From the NCBI RefSeq assembly GCF_014306105.1, contig NZ_JACRVF010000007.1, positions 99,440-163,439 of the forward strand: a stretch of 64,000 nt of DNA, read 5' to 3'. The translations under genes were made by a program, and so were the position numbers. Origin of the DNA: Pontibacter cellulosilyticus (GTDB lineage: Bacteria > Bacteroidota > Bacteroidia > Cytophagales > Hymenobacteraceae). Below the pieces are notes generated by a model. It was not told the origin of the DNA. It worked only from the letters and a program-made list of their open reading frames with translations, and ran no database searches. Shown piece by piece: positions 16,940 through 26,111 of this stretch (positions are counted from its first letter, which is position 1; every line of letters starts with the position of its first letter).

Positions 16940-17656
16940 ATGAAATACATAGAACACTTACGTTGGCTGGTTTTTGCAGCCTTAGTTATACTTTCGCCTA
17001 TAACCATGGCACAAGTGCAGGATGAGGAAGTATTGGATACTGAAGATAAGGTTATCAACACAGCGCATGATCGCATAATTAAATTCAGGCCATTTGATTT
17101 GGGGCAGGTTAGTTTTGCTTACGAAAAGCTGAGGTCGTCTCGTGTATCGAACGAACTTGGCCTTGGCTACATTTACACAACTTATTTAAAAGACTCCGAC
17201 GAGGGCGCTGGTTTTATAACCGGTCCGGAAGAGAAAAAAGTAAATGGATTGAGCGTGCGCATGAGCCAGCGCCACTATACGTCCAATAAGAAACTAGCTC
17301 CTTTTGGCTTTTACCACGGCCCAGTGTTCGGATACAGGCTGCTTATTTTTGAACGAAATGTTTTTGGCTTAGATCAGCTTCCGCCATCAGACCCTAACTA
17401 CCGCTTTGTTGGCAGGCTATACCAAAACTCTATTGACCTTAGCTACCAGATTGGTGGGCAGTTTCAGTTGGGCAAGCATTTTACTACAGAAATTGGCTTG
17501 GCTTTAGGTGGCCGTATTAAATATGCCCGCTCCGTTGGCGCCGACGAGTTACTAACGGAACATATCATCGGGCATGCCGTGGTTGCCGAAAAGAATTCTG
17601 CCATTTTCCTAGTGCCCTTGCCACAGCTTAACTTTTCGGTAGGTTATTCTTTTTAA
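16940..17656 (+). CDS. Secreted outer-membrane-barrel-like protein, unknown
   Basis: 238 residues with a signal peptide (hydrophobic WLVFAALVILSPITMAQ, cleavage near 25). The rest alternates polar and hydrophobic residues and ends in Phe after LNFSVGYSF, typical of an outer-membrane beta-barrel. Segments such as GLGYIYTTYLKD, GFYHGPVFGYRLLIF and LGLALGGRIKYAR-like strands support this. I do not recognise a named family. The 223-bp spacer before it shows no clear promoter or repeat. Confidence 0.6.
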   Translation: MKYIEHLRWLVFAALVILSPITMAQVQDEEVLDTEDKVINTAHDRIIKFRPFDLGQVSFAYEKLRSSRVSNELGLGYIYTTYLKDSDEGAGFITGPEEKKVNGLSVRMSQRHYTSNKKLAPFGFYHGPVFGYRLLIFERNVFGLDQLPPSDPNYRFVGRLYQNSIDLSYQIGGQFQLGKHFTTEIGLALGGRIKYARSVGADELLTEHIIGHAVVAEKNSAIFLVPLPQLNFSVGYSF

Positions 17657-17747
17657 GGCATTTACAGGTATAATAAATTTCTCTATATAGAGTTTAACTT
17701 TTGTAGATTATGCACATCTAAACGCTACACCTATAAAGAGAAATAAA

Positions 17748-18578
17748 ATGAAAAACCGCCTGCTTAACTTGTTTGTGCTCTTGCTACTAGGAAGCACGTT
17801 TATACTTACTGCCTGCCAACGAGACAACGAGGATGCGCAGGCTGCTATAGAAGCAGAGTCTGCTGAAGACAATGCACTTGCCGAGGGAGAATTTACTTCA
17901 CTGGATTCGTTTGTGGAAGATGCCTCTGCTGCAGAGCCGCTGCTGGCAGGAAGTATGGCCACTGCAGCAAGCCTGCCATCGTGCGCCACCACCTCTTACA
18001 ACAGAGACTCACGCACCCTTACCATCGATTTTGGTACCACCAATTGCCTGTGCCGCGATGGCCTTTACCGCCGAGGTAAGCTTGTAGCGGTGTTTAACGG
18101 GAGTTATGGCGAAGTTGGATCATCGGTAACTATTACGCCACAGAACTACTTCGTTAACGACAACCAAATAGCAGGCACAAAGGTTAGAACACACCTGGGT
18201 AACAGGAAAATGAGTGTGGTAGTAACAGGCGCAAGTATAACTACACCCAAGGGCACTGCTACCTGGCAGGCAAACAGGGTAATAGAGAAAATTGCAGGCT
18301 ACGACACACCGATTATAACGGATGATGTATGGCTGATAACAGGCGAGGCATCAGGCGTAAACCGAAGAGGAGTAGCCTACACAGCCGTAATTGAGCAGCC
18401 GCTTAAAAAAGTACTGAGCTTTGGCTGTGCAAGAAACTTTGTTTCAGGTGTACTAACTATTACCAACCAGCGCGGCGGCACACTATCCGTTAACTACGAC
18501 CCGATTGGCGGAGAGCCATGCGATAAGGTTGCCGAAGTAACAATAAACGGCAGAAAGAAACTGATCCAATTACGCTAA
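17748..18578 (+). CDS. Lipoprotein of unknown function
   Basis: 276 residues with a lipobox (STFILTAC, Cys about 25), then an acidic Ala/Glu-rich linker (~28-75) that probably spans from the membrane to a folded beta-rich domain (~80-276). That domain has SRTLTIDFGTTNCLCRDGLYRRGKL-like and VNRRGVAYTAVIEQPL segments and four cysteines (CLC, FGCARN, EPC) that could form disulfides. Similar lipoproteins occur widely in Bacteroidota without known function. It is followed by a strong terminator. Confidence 0.7.
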   Translation: MKNRLLNLFVLLLLGSTFILTACQRDNEDAQAAIEAESAEDNALAEGEFTSLDSFVEDASAAEPLLAGSMATAASLPSCATTSYNRDSRTLTIDFGTTNCLCRDGLYRRGKLVAVFNGSYGEVGSSVTITPQNYFVNDNQIAGTKVRTHLGNRKMSVVVTGASITTPKGTATWQANRVIEKIAGYDTPIITDDVWLITGEASGVNRRGVAYTAVIEQPLKKVLSFGCARNFVSGVLTITNQRGGTLSVNYDPIGGEPCDKVAEVTINGRKKLIQLR

Positions 18579-18597
18579 GTATAGCGACTATTTATAC

Positions 18598-18636
18598 AAA
18601 AGCCGGTTGCGCCATACTTGTGCAACCGGCTTTTGC
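18598..18636 (+). terminator. Terminator after lipoprotein gene
   Basis: AGCCGGTTGC (18601-18610) pairs with GCAACCGGCT (18622-18631), preceded by AAA and followed by TTTTGCTTTTT. It may also serve the convergent gene at 18654. Confidence 0.85.
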
Positions 18637-18653
18637 TTTTTATCAGCAGCAGC

Positions 18654-19370
18654 TTATTTGCTTACTTTATTTAACACGCTGTACGACATAAGCTTTCCGT
18701 TGCGGTAACTCTCTGAGCGCACCATGCCAATGTTAGGCACATAGTACTCTATTGTTTGGATGCGCATGCCCGGCATCTTCATACCCATGGCCCGATTTTC
18801 CATCTCAGTGTTCTGGCTTATCTTATAGCTATCGTACGTTCCGGCAGGCACTTTTATACTTTCTTTCCCTTCTACTGTTCTATCCGTGATCTTCATGGCC
18901 ATGGTGCTCATGGTTTGCCCGCTGCCGCTGTCTTTTACGGTTATGGTCATGGTGCCGTCTTCTAGTTTCTGCCCCGCCTTCAGGCTGCCAGGGTACAACA
19001 TTTTATCTCCTTCCATACTTACCTCCATGTTTTTATAAGCTTCCATCATACCCGGGTTCATCATAGACCGCATGTCCATTGAGATGTTTCCTCCGTCACA
19101 GCCAACAGTAAACTCTCCTTCCGATACTGGCTTGTCTTTGTTATCATAGATTTTAGTCTGGATAGTAGCTTCTACTTTTCCATTGTTCCGGTTTACGTTC
19201 TTTACATGGTAAGTGGCCCGGCTCTCTAATTTGTCTTTGTTGTTGTAGGTTAGAATCTCATACTGCGCATTGTTGCTGAGCAGCATGTACTCATTGCAGT
19301 TTTGTGCTTTGGCTGGTAAAGCCAACACAGCTATTAATAGGATTAGCAGACAGTTTACTAAATTTTTCAT
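18654..19370 (-). CDS. Secreted DUF3108-like protein
   Basis: The start at 19370 gives MKNLVNCLLILLIAVLALPAKAQ, a clean signal peptide; the open frame to 19469 is unlikely to be translated. 238 residues, periplasmic or surface, beta-rich: YEILTYNNKDKLESRATYHV, a Met-rich centre (SMDMRSMMNPGMMEAYKNM), VPAGTYDSYKISQNT and EYYVPNIGMVRSESY. This pattern matches DUF3108-like secreted proteins common in Bacteroidota. Function unknown. Confidence 0.75.
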   Translation of the reverse strand: MKNLVNCLLILLIAVLALPAKAQNCNEYMLLSNNAQYEILTYNNKDKLESRATYHVKNVNRNNGKVEATIQTKIYDNKDKPVSEGEFTVGCDGGNISMDMRSMMNPGMMEAYKNMEVSMEGDKMLYPGSLKAGQKLEDGTMTITVKDSGSGQTMSTMAMKITDRTVEGKESIKVPAGTYDSYKISQNTEMENRAMGMKMPGMRIQTIEYYVPNIGMVRSESYRNGKLMSYSVLNKVSK

Positions 19371-19510
19371 AATCAGAAAGTTAAGAGGCGAATAATTAAT
19401 TTTAATGCATATATAAATGTAGGTAAACAGCGTCCTTTTTAAAACGTGGCATTTGGGTTTTAGAGGCATAGTGTCAGCTTATTTTCGTGTAGCATCAAAA
19501 ATATTTAGCA

Positions 19511-19540
19511 TAAAAAAAGCCAGCACGTGGGCTGGCTTTC
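19511..19540 (-). terminator. Terminator after the PaaG-like gene
   Basis: AAAGCCAGC (19516-19524) pairs with GCTGGCTTT (19531-19539), loop ACGTGG; the minus strand continues with seven T in total. Confidence 0.85.
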
Positions 19541-19559
19541 CTGTAAAGGGTTTCTGGTG

Positions 19560-20342
19560 TTAAGCGCCTTTAAACTGTGGTTTTCGCTTCTCGTTAAATG
19601 CGGTAACGCCTTCTTTATAATCTTCAGAGTTGCCGGCAATTTTCTGGCAGTAAGCCTCATAATCCAGCATTTCGTCCAGTGTAGAGTTGAAAGACTTATT
19701 CAGCATTTTCTTCATCAAGCCTATGGCTTTGGTAGGGCCTGATGCATAGCGTGCGGCAAGCTCTGCTACGGCAGCATCCAACTCTTCTGGGGCCACCACT
19801 TTATTTACCATACCAAGCTGCAGTGCCTCTTCTGCGGTTACTTTAGAACCCAGTGTGCTCAACTCAAATGCCTTGAGCGAGCCAACCACACGCGGCAGGA
19901 AGAACGATGATCCGGAATCCAGCACCAGCCCCACGTTCACGAACACCTCTATCATACTTGCTGCTGTAGATGCCACCACCATGTCGCAGGCAAGGGCAAG
20001 CGAGCAGCCTGCACCGGCAGCCACACCATTAAGCTTGCAGATGATAGGTTTAGGCAGATTGCGCATGGCGCTTATAATCGGGTTATAGCGCTTCTCCAGA
20101 GACTCCGATAGGTCGCGCTTGCTGGCACTTGCAATGGCTTTCAGGTCCTGCCCCGAACAAAACGCTTTGCCTGCACCCGTCAATACTACTACACGCACCT
20201 GCTCATCGCGGGCAACCTGCTTCAGGGCATCCTGCAGGTCGTAGCTTTGCTGGTCGTTAAAGGCATTAAAAACATCAGGTCTGTTCAGAGTGATGGTCGC
20301 AACGCCATCCTGTACATCATATAATAAACACTCGTAAGTCAT
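19560..20342 (-). CDS. Enoyl-CoA hydratase/isomerase family protein, PaaG-like
   Basis: 260 residues from the ATG at 20342, which matches the usual crotonase N-terminus; a longer frame to 20471 adds an implausible Asn/Cys-rich leader. The crotonase fold is clear: GAGKAFCSGQDL, oxyanion-hole LNGVAAGAGCSLALACD, and the C-terminal EDYKEGVTAFNEKRKPQF. GLVLDSGSSFFLPRVVG resembles PaaG (2-(1,2-epoxyphenyl)acetyl-CoA isomerase), where an Asp or Glu acts in this loop. No other phenylacetate genes are nearby, so a general hydratase/isomerase role in acyl-CoA metabolism is equally possible. Confidence 0.85.
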   Translation of the reverse strand: MTYECLLYDVQDGVATITLNRPDVFNAFNDQQSYDLQDALKQVARDEQVRVVVLTGAGKAFCSGQDLKAIASASKRDLSESLEKRYNPIISAMRNLPKPIICKLNGVAAGAGCSLALACDMVVASTAASMIEVFVNVGLVLDSGSSFFLPRVVGSLKAFELSTLGSKVTAEEALQLGMVNKVVAPEELDAAVAELAARYASGPTKAIGLMKKMLNKSFNSTLDEMLDYEAYCQKIAGNSEDYKEGVTAFNEKRKPQFKGA

Positions 20343-20488
20343 ACTTTTCTTATTTGTTGTGATACCCAAAGTTAGTAAAACGGTAGCGTTTGGCAAGGCG
20401 AACACAATACCATACCACCTACACCTTATGTTAAAACAATTATAACAAATATTATAATTAATCATATACAACTTATAAAACTTCGCTG

Positions 20489-20496
20489 TATATTTG
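20489..20496 (+). promoter_or_regulatory. Putative -7 box of the type IX substrate gene
   Basis: TATATTTG matches TAnnTTTG, 87 bp before the ATG at 20583. No obvious -33 element. Confidence 0.35.
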
Positions 20497-20582
20497 CTAC
20501 ACTTTGCATCAGTTTAACACTGATATTCAAGGCTATACTTGTATAGTTAAGAGCGCTACCAAACCTATAAAACTATATTACT

Positions 20583-21977
20583 ATGAAAAAAATGTTTACG
20601 CTTCTGCTGTTTACAGCAGCACTTCTTGCATGCCCTTTACTTCAGGCCCAGGATCTTTCAGCTTTATTCAACGCCCCCTCTTTTAAAGCACCGCTAAAAA
20701 GCAGCAGCAAACTTACAGCAACTGACAATGCCAGGCTTGCTGTAGCCCAAGCCATACGCGTTGCCCAAACAGAGGTTTACAGCACCTGGAGCGAGACAAA
20801 CCAGTGGGAAGAGAAAATTCGTACCAACATTACCTACAACAGCCGTGGCTTAAAGGAAACCGTTACTGTTATAAGCCTGCCAGATAATATAAACCTGTCG
20901 CAGTACACGTATACCTATAATTCTCTAGGTCAGTCAACGGAAATGCTTCTGAAAACCTGGCAAAATAATGCGTGGGTTAATTCCATGAAGATGACGCTTG
21001 AGATGGAAGGGGAATCGTTAAAAAACTTTGGCATTTATAACTGGACTAACGGCGCCTGGGTAATGTCGGTGGGTATGCGCAGCACAAACACCCGTACAAA
21101 TGGCCAGCTAACAGAAACCGTTACAGAGTCTTATGTGCTTCTTCCAGCCCCTGCCGTATCTGCCTGGACACTTGATGAGAAGATGGTTTATACTTACAAC
21201 GGCAGCGACAACAGACCTGTCAGCATTACCACTTATAACCATAGTAATAACGCTTGGGTATTAGTTGAAAAAGAGACAAATATAGCTTACGTGGGCAGTA
21301 CCTCAGAGCGCAGCAGCTATTACCTTGAAGAACTGGACACTATGCTGAACACCTGGAGCAAGTATAAGTATGAATACGTGTATACCCCAGATGCTGCCAA
21401 CGGCACCAGAACAGTTGTAGAAACTGAATTTTATGTAGAAGGCTCTACTCACACGCCACACCTGCGCTATACTACCAAAGAAATAACTACCGGCGAAGCA
21501 TACTTATCCACATTCACCTTTGGCACGCTGGAAGAGATCTACGATGATGAAACTGACCTTTGGGTGCGAAGCAACGAGGAAAAAGCAATTATCACAAAAG
21601 ATGGCAGCGGCAGCATTACAGAAATTGTAGTGCAGGAGTACACCCCACTAAGTGCCGCTTTCGTTAACAAAGAAAGATACCTGTACTCTAACTTTACTAC
21701 CCTTACAGTAACTGGCACAGCCGACGATGCGCTGGCTCAGGCAACAGAAGTATATCCAAACCCTGTACAAAACACGCTGCGCATTTCGTTAGATGCCGCT
21801 AAGGTTCGCAATGCCACCGTAAATATTTACAGCATTACTGGCCAGAAAGTATACGAGCAAAGCAGACTGGCCGCTACTACTACTGTAGATGTAAGCACAC
21901 TACCTGCAGGTGTATACATGGTAAAAATTGCTGATGATAAAAATGCCTCTGTGGTTCGCAGAATTGTGAAGCAGTAA
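20583..21977 (+). CDS. Secreted protein with type IX sorting domain (type A)
   Basis: 464 residues. Signal peptide MKKMFTLLLFTAALLACPLLQAQ, then a ~350-residue region rich in Trp/Asn/Thr repeats such as TWQNNAWVNSMKM, YNWTNGAWVMSV and YNHSNNAWVLVEK, spaced by about 40 residues. These are degenerate beta-hairpin repeats like those of other Bacteroidota surface proteins. The C-terminal ~75 residues form a type A Por sorting domain (VYPNPVQNTLRI, VNIYSITGQKVYE, LPAGVYMVKI). It is expected to be exported by the type IX system. Function unknown. Confidence 0.88.
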   Translation: MKKMFTLLLFTAALLACPLLQAQDLSALFNAPSFKAPLKSSSKLTATDNARLAVAQAIRVAQTEVYSTWSETNQWEEKIRTNITYNSRGLKETVTVISLPDNINLSQYTYTYNSLGQSTEMLLKTWQNNAWVNSMKMTLEMEGESLKNFGIYNWTNGAWVMSVGMRSTNTRTNGQLTETVTESYVLLPAPAVSAWTLDEKMVYTYNGSDNRPVSITTYNHSNNAWVLVEKETNIAYVGSTSERSSYYLEELDTMLNTWSKYKYEYVYTPDAANGTRTVVETEFYVEGSTHTPHLRYTTKEITTGEAYLSTFTFGTLEEIYDDETDLWVRSNEEKAIITKDGSGSITEIVVQEYTPLSAAFVNKERYLYSNFTTLTVTGTADDALAQATEVYPNPVQNTLRISLDAAKVRNATVNIYSITGQKVYEQSRLAATTTVDVSTLPAGVYMVKIADDKNASVVRRIVKQ

Positions 21978-21998
21978 GTACGATCATACTTTAACATG

Positions 21999-22039
21999 AA
22001 AAGAGCAGCTCCAGACTTTAATGGAGCTGCTCTTTTTTT
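21999..22039 (+). terminator. Terminator of the type IX substrate gene
   Basis: AAAAGAGCAGCTCCA (21999-22013) pairs perfectly with 22022-22036 and is followed by more T. Confidence 0.9.
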
Positions 22040-22112
22040 ATCTCAGCAATTATAACAGATGCATAAGGAGACTACCTAGATATAAAAAGGTAACACCTGA
22101 TAGCTTTTCTTA

Positions 22113-22733
22113 TTAAATGGCGATATATGCAGTAGTGATCGTAAGAAGCAAACCTGCCCCATAACCGGTATAGACTTGTGCCGGTGTATGTGCATGCAAA
22201 GCCAACCTAGCCGAAAGTACTGCTCCGCTAAGTATGATTACGACAACAATAGCCATTGTAATCGAGCCATCAGGCATCAGGCGGTTTAACACCAGCAGCA
22301 GCCCCAAGGCCCCGCCCATACCCACACTATGGGCACTTACTTTCCAGAAAAGCGAAACGAAATAGGTTAGAAAAACTGAGGCAGCGATCAACCCCATCAC
22401 AAAGAAGAAGATCTGGTCGAGGGCGGAAGTGTTGTATAGTAGGTAAGCTGTTAAAGTATAGCACGCACCCGTAAACAGTAGCGGCAACCGGCGCTGTTCT
22501 CGCCTGTCCATCTCCAGGTTGTCCAGGTATCCCATTCGCATCATGCTATAGGCTCCCAGTCCCGGTACTATAAACGTAGACAGCACGATCATACTTAACA
22601 CCACCCAACGGCTCTCCAACGGCAGCGTGAGCATGGAGGCCGGCATGTAGTAAAGTATGAAGGAGAACAAATATGTAGGCAGAAGCAGCGGGTGAAAAAC
22701 AACTGATAACAACTGCGCCAAGGAACGGTTCAC
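22113..22733 (-). CDS. PAP2-like membrane phosphatase
   Basis: 206 residues with about six membrane helices. The phosphatidic-acid-phosphatase motifs are partly visible: KVSAHSVGMGGALG for the SGH region, and SARLALHAHTPAQVYTGYGAG for the C-terminal SRxxxxxHxxxD region, with Gln in place of Asp after HTPA. A DRREQRRLPLL segment may be the first basic motif. Bacteroidota proteins of this type act on lipid or undecaprenyl phosphates, but the degenerate motifs leave activity uncertain. The start is GTG at 22733, where hydrophobicity begins. The AT-rich repeat lies just upstream. Confidence 0.7.
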   Translation of the reverse strand: MNRSLAQLLSVVFHPLLLPTYLFSFILYYMPASMLTLPLESRWVVLSMIVLSTFIVPGLGAYSMMRMGYLDNLEMDRREQRRLPLLFTGACYTLTAYLLYNTSALDQIFFFVMGLIAASVFLTYFVSLFWKVSAHSVGMGGALGLLLVLNRLMPDGSITMAIVVVIILSGAVLSARLALHAHTPAQVYTGYGAGLLLTITTAYIAI

Positions 22734-22739
22734 TTACGG

Positions 22740-22838
22740 TTAATTATAAATTATTGATTATGAATGATGATACACTTAAACAGATAAACAGACTAAAGTT
22801 TGCCAAAATTCATAATTAATAATTCAGCATTTATAATT
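22740..22838. repeat. AT-rich imperfect inverted repeat
   Basis: TTAATTATAAATTATTGATTATGAAT-like words at 22740-22764 are mirrored by ATTCATAATTAATAATTCAG-like words at 22808-22838. It fills the spacer between rpoN and the PAP2-like gene and resembles the repeats at 617 and 44670. Confidence 0.6.
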
Positions 22839-22843
22839 CCATA

Positions 22844-24283
22844 CTATAACTCTTTACGCAGGCGAGCCACAGGTATATTTAGCTGCTCTCTATACTTGGC
22901 TACGGTACGGCGGGCAATGTTATAGCCTTTATCGTTCAGCATCTTCTCTATTTTCTCGTCAGAGAGTGGTTTGCGCTTGCTCTCGTTGTCGATGATTTCC
23001 TTTAGGATATGCTTTACTTCACGGCTGCTGGCATCCTCGCCAGAATCAGTGGCAATACCCTCTGAGAAGAAATACTTAAGCGGGTAGATACCAAACTCCG
23101 TCTGTACGGCTTTGCTGTTGGCCACACGGCTTACAGTACTGATGTCCATACCGATCTCCTCGGCAATATCTTTCAGGATCATCGGGCGCAGCATACTTTC
23201 ATCACCTTCCAAAAAGAAGTCGTGCTGGTATTTGATGATAGCCTCCATCGTGCGCAGCAGCGTGTTCTGGCGCTGGCGAATGGCATCAATAAACCACTTG
23301 GCCGCATCCAGCTTCTGCTTCACGAAAGCCACCGTCTCCTTCAGCTTCTTATCCTTCTTGTCCGACTTATCATAGGCATCGAACATGTCGGCATAAGAAC
23401 GGCTGATGCGCAGGTCCGGGGCGTTGCGCGAGTTAAGCGACAGCTCCAGTTCCCCGTTGTTATTGTTAAGTATAAAATCCGGGATGATGTACTGCACGCG
23501 TGTCATGCTGGCACCTGCCCCACCCGGCTTAGGATTCAGCTTAATGATCAGGTCGATAGCCTTTTTCAGCTCCTCCTCCGATACCCCGAATTTGCTCTGA
23601 ATTTTGGAGTAGTGCTTTTTAGAGAACTCATCGAATGTTTCTCGGATAATGCGCTCGGCAAGAATGGTTGTCTCATCCTGTTCGCGGCGCTCCAGTTGTA
23701 GCAGCAGGCACTCCGGCAGATCGCGTGCACCTATACCTGCTGGGTCAAAGGTCTGGATCAGGTGCAACACCTGCTCAATCTCTTCTTCAGAGGTTTCGAT
23801 ATTTTGCGAAAAAGCAAGGTCGTTGGCAATAGAGCTCAATTCCCGGCGAATATAGCCGTCATGGTCTATACTTCCGATCAGCTGCATGCCAATGTTATAC
23901 TGCTTATCGTCCAGGCTCAGGAAGCTCAGCTGGTCCATAAGCGAGTCGGTTAGCGTAGAAGTCATGGCGATTGGCATCTCGCGGTCTTCTTCGTCATCGC
24001 CGCCACGGTCGCCCTGCATCTTATAACCGCTTATCTCGTCATCATGCAGATAGTCGTCTATATCAAGGTCATCGTCCTTGCTGTACTCCTCTTCGTAGTC
24101 GTCGGTGTCGCTGTATTCGTCTGTGTTTTCCTCACGCCCCTCTTCCAGTGCAGGGTTTACTTCCAGTTCTTCTTTTATGCGCATCTCCAACTCAGCAGTA
24201 GGTATCTGCAGCAGCTTGATAAATTGTATCTGCTGCGGCGATAGCTTCTGGGATAAAAGTTGTCTTAGATCGAGTCGCTGCAT
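22844..24283 (-). CDS. rpoN: RNA polymerase sigma-54 factor
   Basis: 479 residues, normal length. Region I is Gln/Leu-rich and directs activator response (LRQLLSQKLSPQQIQFIKLLQIP, residues 5-27), region II is strongly acidic (~50-100), and region III has the core-binding domain and a helix-turn-helix (DISTVSRVANSKAV). The RpoN box ARRTVAKYRE (457-466), which reads the -24 promoter element, is intact. No enhancer-binding activator gene lies in this window. Confidence 0.97.
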   Translation of the reverse strand: MQRLDLRQLLSQKLSPQQIQFIKLLQIPTAELEMRIKEELEVNPALEEGREENTDEYSDTDDYEEEYSKDDDLDIDDYLHDDEISGYKMQGDRGGDDEEDREMPIAMTSTLTDSLMDQLSFLSLDDKQYNIGMQLIGSIDHDGYIRRELSSIANDLAFSQNIETSEEEIEQVLHLIQTFDPAGIGARDLPECLLLQLERREQDETTILAERIIRETFDEFSKKHYSKIQSKFGVSEEELKKAIDLIIKLNPKPGGAGASMTRVQYIIPDFILNNNNGELELSLNSRNAPDLRISRSYADMFDAYDKSDKKDKKLKETVAFVKQKLDAAKWFIDAIRQRQNTLLRTMEAIIKYQHDFFLEGDESMLRPMILKDIAEEIGMDISTVSRVANSKAVQTEFGIYPLKYFFSEGIATDSGEDASSREVKHILKEIIDNESKRKPLSDEKIEKMLNDKGYNIARRTVAKYREQLNIPVARLRKEL

Positions 24284-24556
24284 AGTTTTTAGAAAAATCG
24301 GATACGCTTTCGCGCTACTTCAAATTTAGGATAATTTTACTCTAGTTTACAAAAAAGGTTAAAATATCGTTACTTTGAGGGATTTTTTAAGAAAATCGTT
24401 TAAGGCTGGCACATAAGCACCTATTTAAAGTATAAAGCAGTGGCAAAACCTTGTCTTACTACAGCTACGTTAGCTAGGGATTTACTGCATTTGATTGTAA
24501 GTTTATACTTTCTAGGCCATTTTGTGCCTTTGATACAGGCAACATAACCATTACAC

Positions 24557-25996
24557 ATGCAACGCACAAAAGTAAAAGATCTGCTACAGGGTGCCGAGGT
24601 AGACAAAGAAGTTCTGCTAAAAGGCTGGGTGCGCACTAAGCGCGGGAACAAGTTTGTGAATTTTATCGCCGTGAACGACGGCTCTACGATAAATAATTTG
24701 CAGGTAGTGGCCGATGCCGAGAAGTTTAGCGAAGAGACATTAAAAGATGTTACTACGGGTGCCGCCATCGCCGTAACAGGCACGTTGGTTGCCTCTCAGG
24801 GCAAAGGACAGGCTTACGAGGTACAGGCATCAAGTATAGAAGTACTGGGAAAAGCCGACCCGGAGACTTATCCGCTTCAGAAGAAGGCGCACTCGCTGGA
24901 GTTTTTGCGTGAGATTGCGCACCTGCGCTTCCGTACAAACACGTTTGGCGCTGTATTCCGTGTGCGTAACGCTATGGCTTTTGCCGTGCACAAGTTCTTT
25001 AACGAGAACGGATTCGTTTACGTGCATACGCCTATCATCACCGCTTCTGACGCAGAGGGTGCAGGTGAGATGTTTCAGGTAACCACGATGGACCTAAACA
25101 ACCCTCCGCGCACTGAGGATGGCAACATTAATTTTGAAGAGGATTTCTTCGGCCGCTCTACAAACCTGACTGTATCGGGCCAGATGGAAGGCGAAGTGGC
25201 TGCCATGGCACTGAGCGATATTTATACTTTCGGTCCGACTTTCCGTGCCGAGAATTCCAACACCACGCGCCACCTGGCAGAATTCTGGATGATTGAGCCG
25301 GAGATGGCTTTCTACGACCTGAAGATGAATGCTGACCTGGCCGAGGAGTTTATCAAGTATATCATCCGTTACGCGCTGGAGAACAACCGCGAGGATATTG
25401 AGTTCCTAGCACAAAGACAGGCAGAGGAAGACAAGAGCAAGCCGCAGAACGAACGCCAGGAGATGACACTGATCGAGAAACTGGAGTTTGTGGTTAACAA
25501 TGACTTTGAACGCATCACGTACACCGAGGCCATTGATATTCTGCTCAACTCAAATCACTATAAGAAAAAGAAATTCCAGTTCGACGTGAAATGGGGTGTT
25601 GACCTGCAGAGTGAGCACGAGCGTTACCTGGTGGAGAAGCACTTTAAAAAGCCGGTGATCGTAATGGATTACCCTAAGGATATAAAGTCTTTCTACATGC
25701 GCCAGAACGACGACGGCAAAACCGTAGCGGCTATGGATATTTTGGCTCCGGGTATCGGAGAAATTGTAGGTGGCTCGCAGCGTGAGGAGCGTATGGACAT
25801 CCTGATTGAGCGCATGAAGGCCGTAGGCATTAACCCGGACGACATGTGGTGGTTCCTGGATACCCGCCGTTTCGGTGGATGTCCGCATGCAGGCTTCGGA
25901 TTGGGCTTTGAGCGTATGGTGCAGTTCGTAACGGGCATGGGTAACATTAGAGACGTAATTCCTTTCCCGAGAACACCGCAGAACGCAGAGTTTTAA
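24557..25996 (+). CDS. asnS: Asparaginyl-tRNA synthetase
   Basis: Charges tRNA-Asn; class IIb, 479 residues. N-terminal OB-fold anticodon-binding domain ([25 protein letters not shown], about 18-42) and a catalytic domain with motif 1 ([14 protein letters not shown]), motif 2 ([25 protein letters not shown]) and motif 3 (GFGLGFERM, 446-454). It is divergent from rpoN with a 273-bp spacer in which I see no strong promoter match. A terminator follows. Confidence 0.97.
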   Translation: MQRTKVKDLLQGAEVDKEVLLKGWVRTKRGNKFVNFIAVNDGSTINNLQVVADAEKFSEETLKDVTTGAAIAVTGTLVASQGKGQAYEVQASSIEVLGKADPETYPLQKKAHSLEFLREIAHLRFRTNTFGAVFRVRNAMAFAVHKFFNENGFVYVHTPIITASDAEGAGEMFQVTTMDLNNPPRTEDGNINFEEDFFGRSTNLTVSGQMEGEVAAMALSDIYTFGPTFRAENSNTTRHLAEFWMIEPEMAFYDLKMNADLAEEFIKYIIRYALENNREDIEFLAQRQAEEDKSKPQNERQEMTLIEKLEFVVNNDFERITYTEAIDILLNSNHYKKKKFQFDVKWGVDLQSEHERYLVEKHFKKPVIVMDYPKDIKSFYMRQNDDGKTVAAMDILAPGIGEIVGGSQREERMDILIERMKAVGINPDDMWWFLDTRRFGGCPHAGFGLGFERMVQFVTGMGNIRDVIPFPRTPQNAEF

Positions 25997-26016
25997 GAAT
26001 TTTATACTTACAGAAG

Positions 26017-26047
26017 AGCCCGGCTATACTTTGGTCGGGCTTTTTTT
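26017..26047 (+). terminator. Terminator after asnS
   Basis: AGCCCG (26017-26022) pairs with CGGGCT (26036-26041), followed by a run of seven T. The loop contains TATACTT. Confidence 0.8.
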
Positions 26048-26111
26048 GTGGCACCGACATCACAGAACAGATTTTACCTTATATTCATCATTGATAACTA
26101 TGTGATGCTAT

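Noticed and set aside
20343..20471. Extended N-terminus of the PaaG-like protein
   Set aside because: Asn/Cys-rich leader unlike any crotonase; 20342 matches the family start.
23222..23701. Open frame of 159 codons opposite rpoN
   Set aside because: Lies entirely antisense to a strongly supported gene and its product has no sensible composition.
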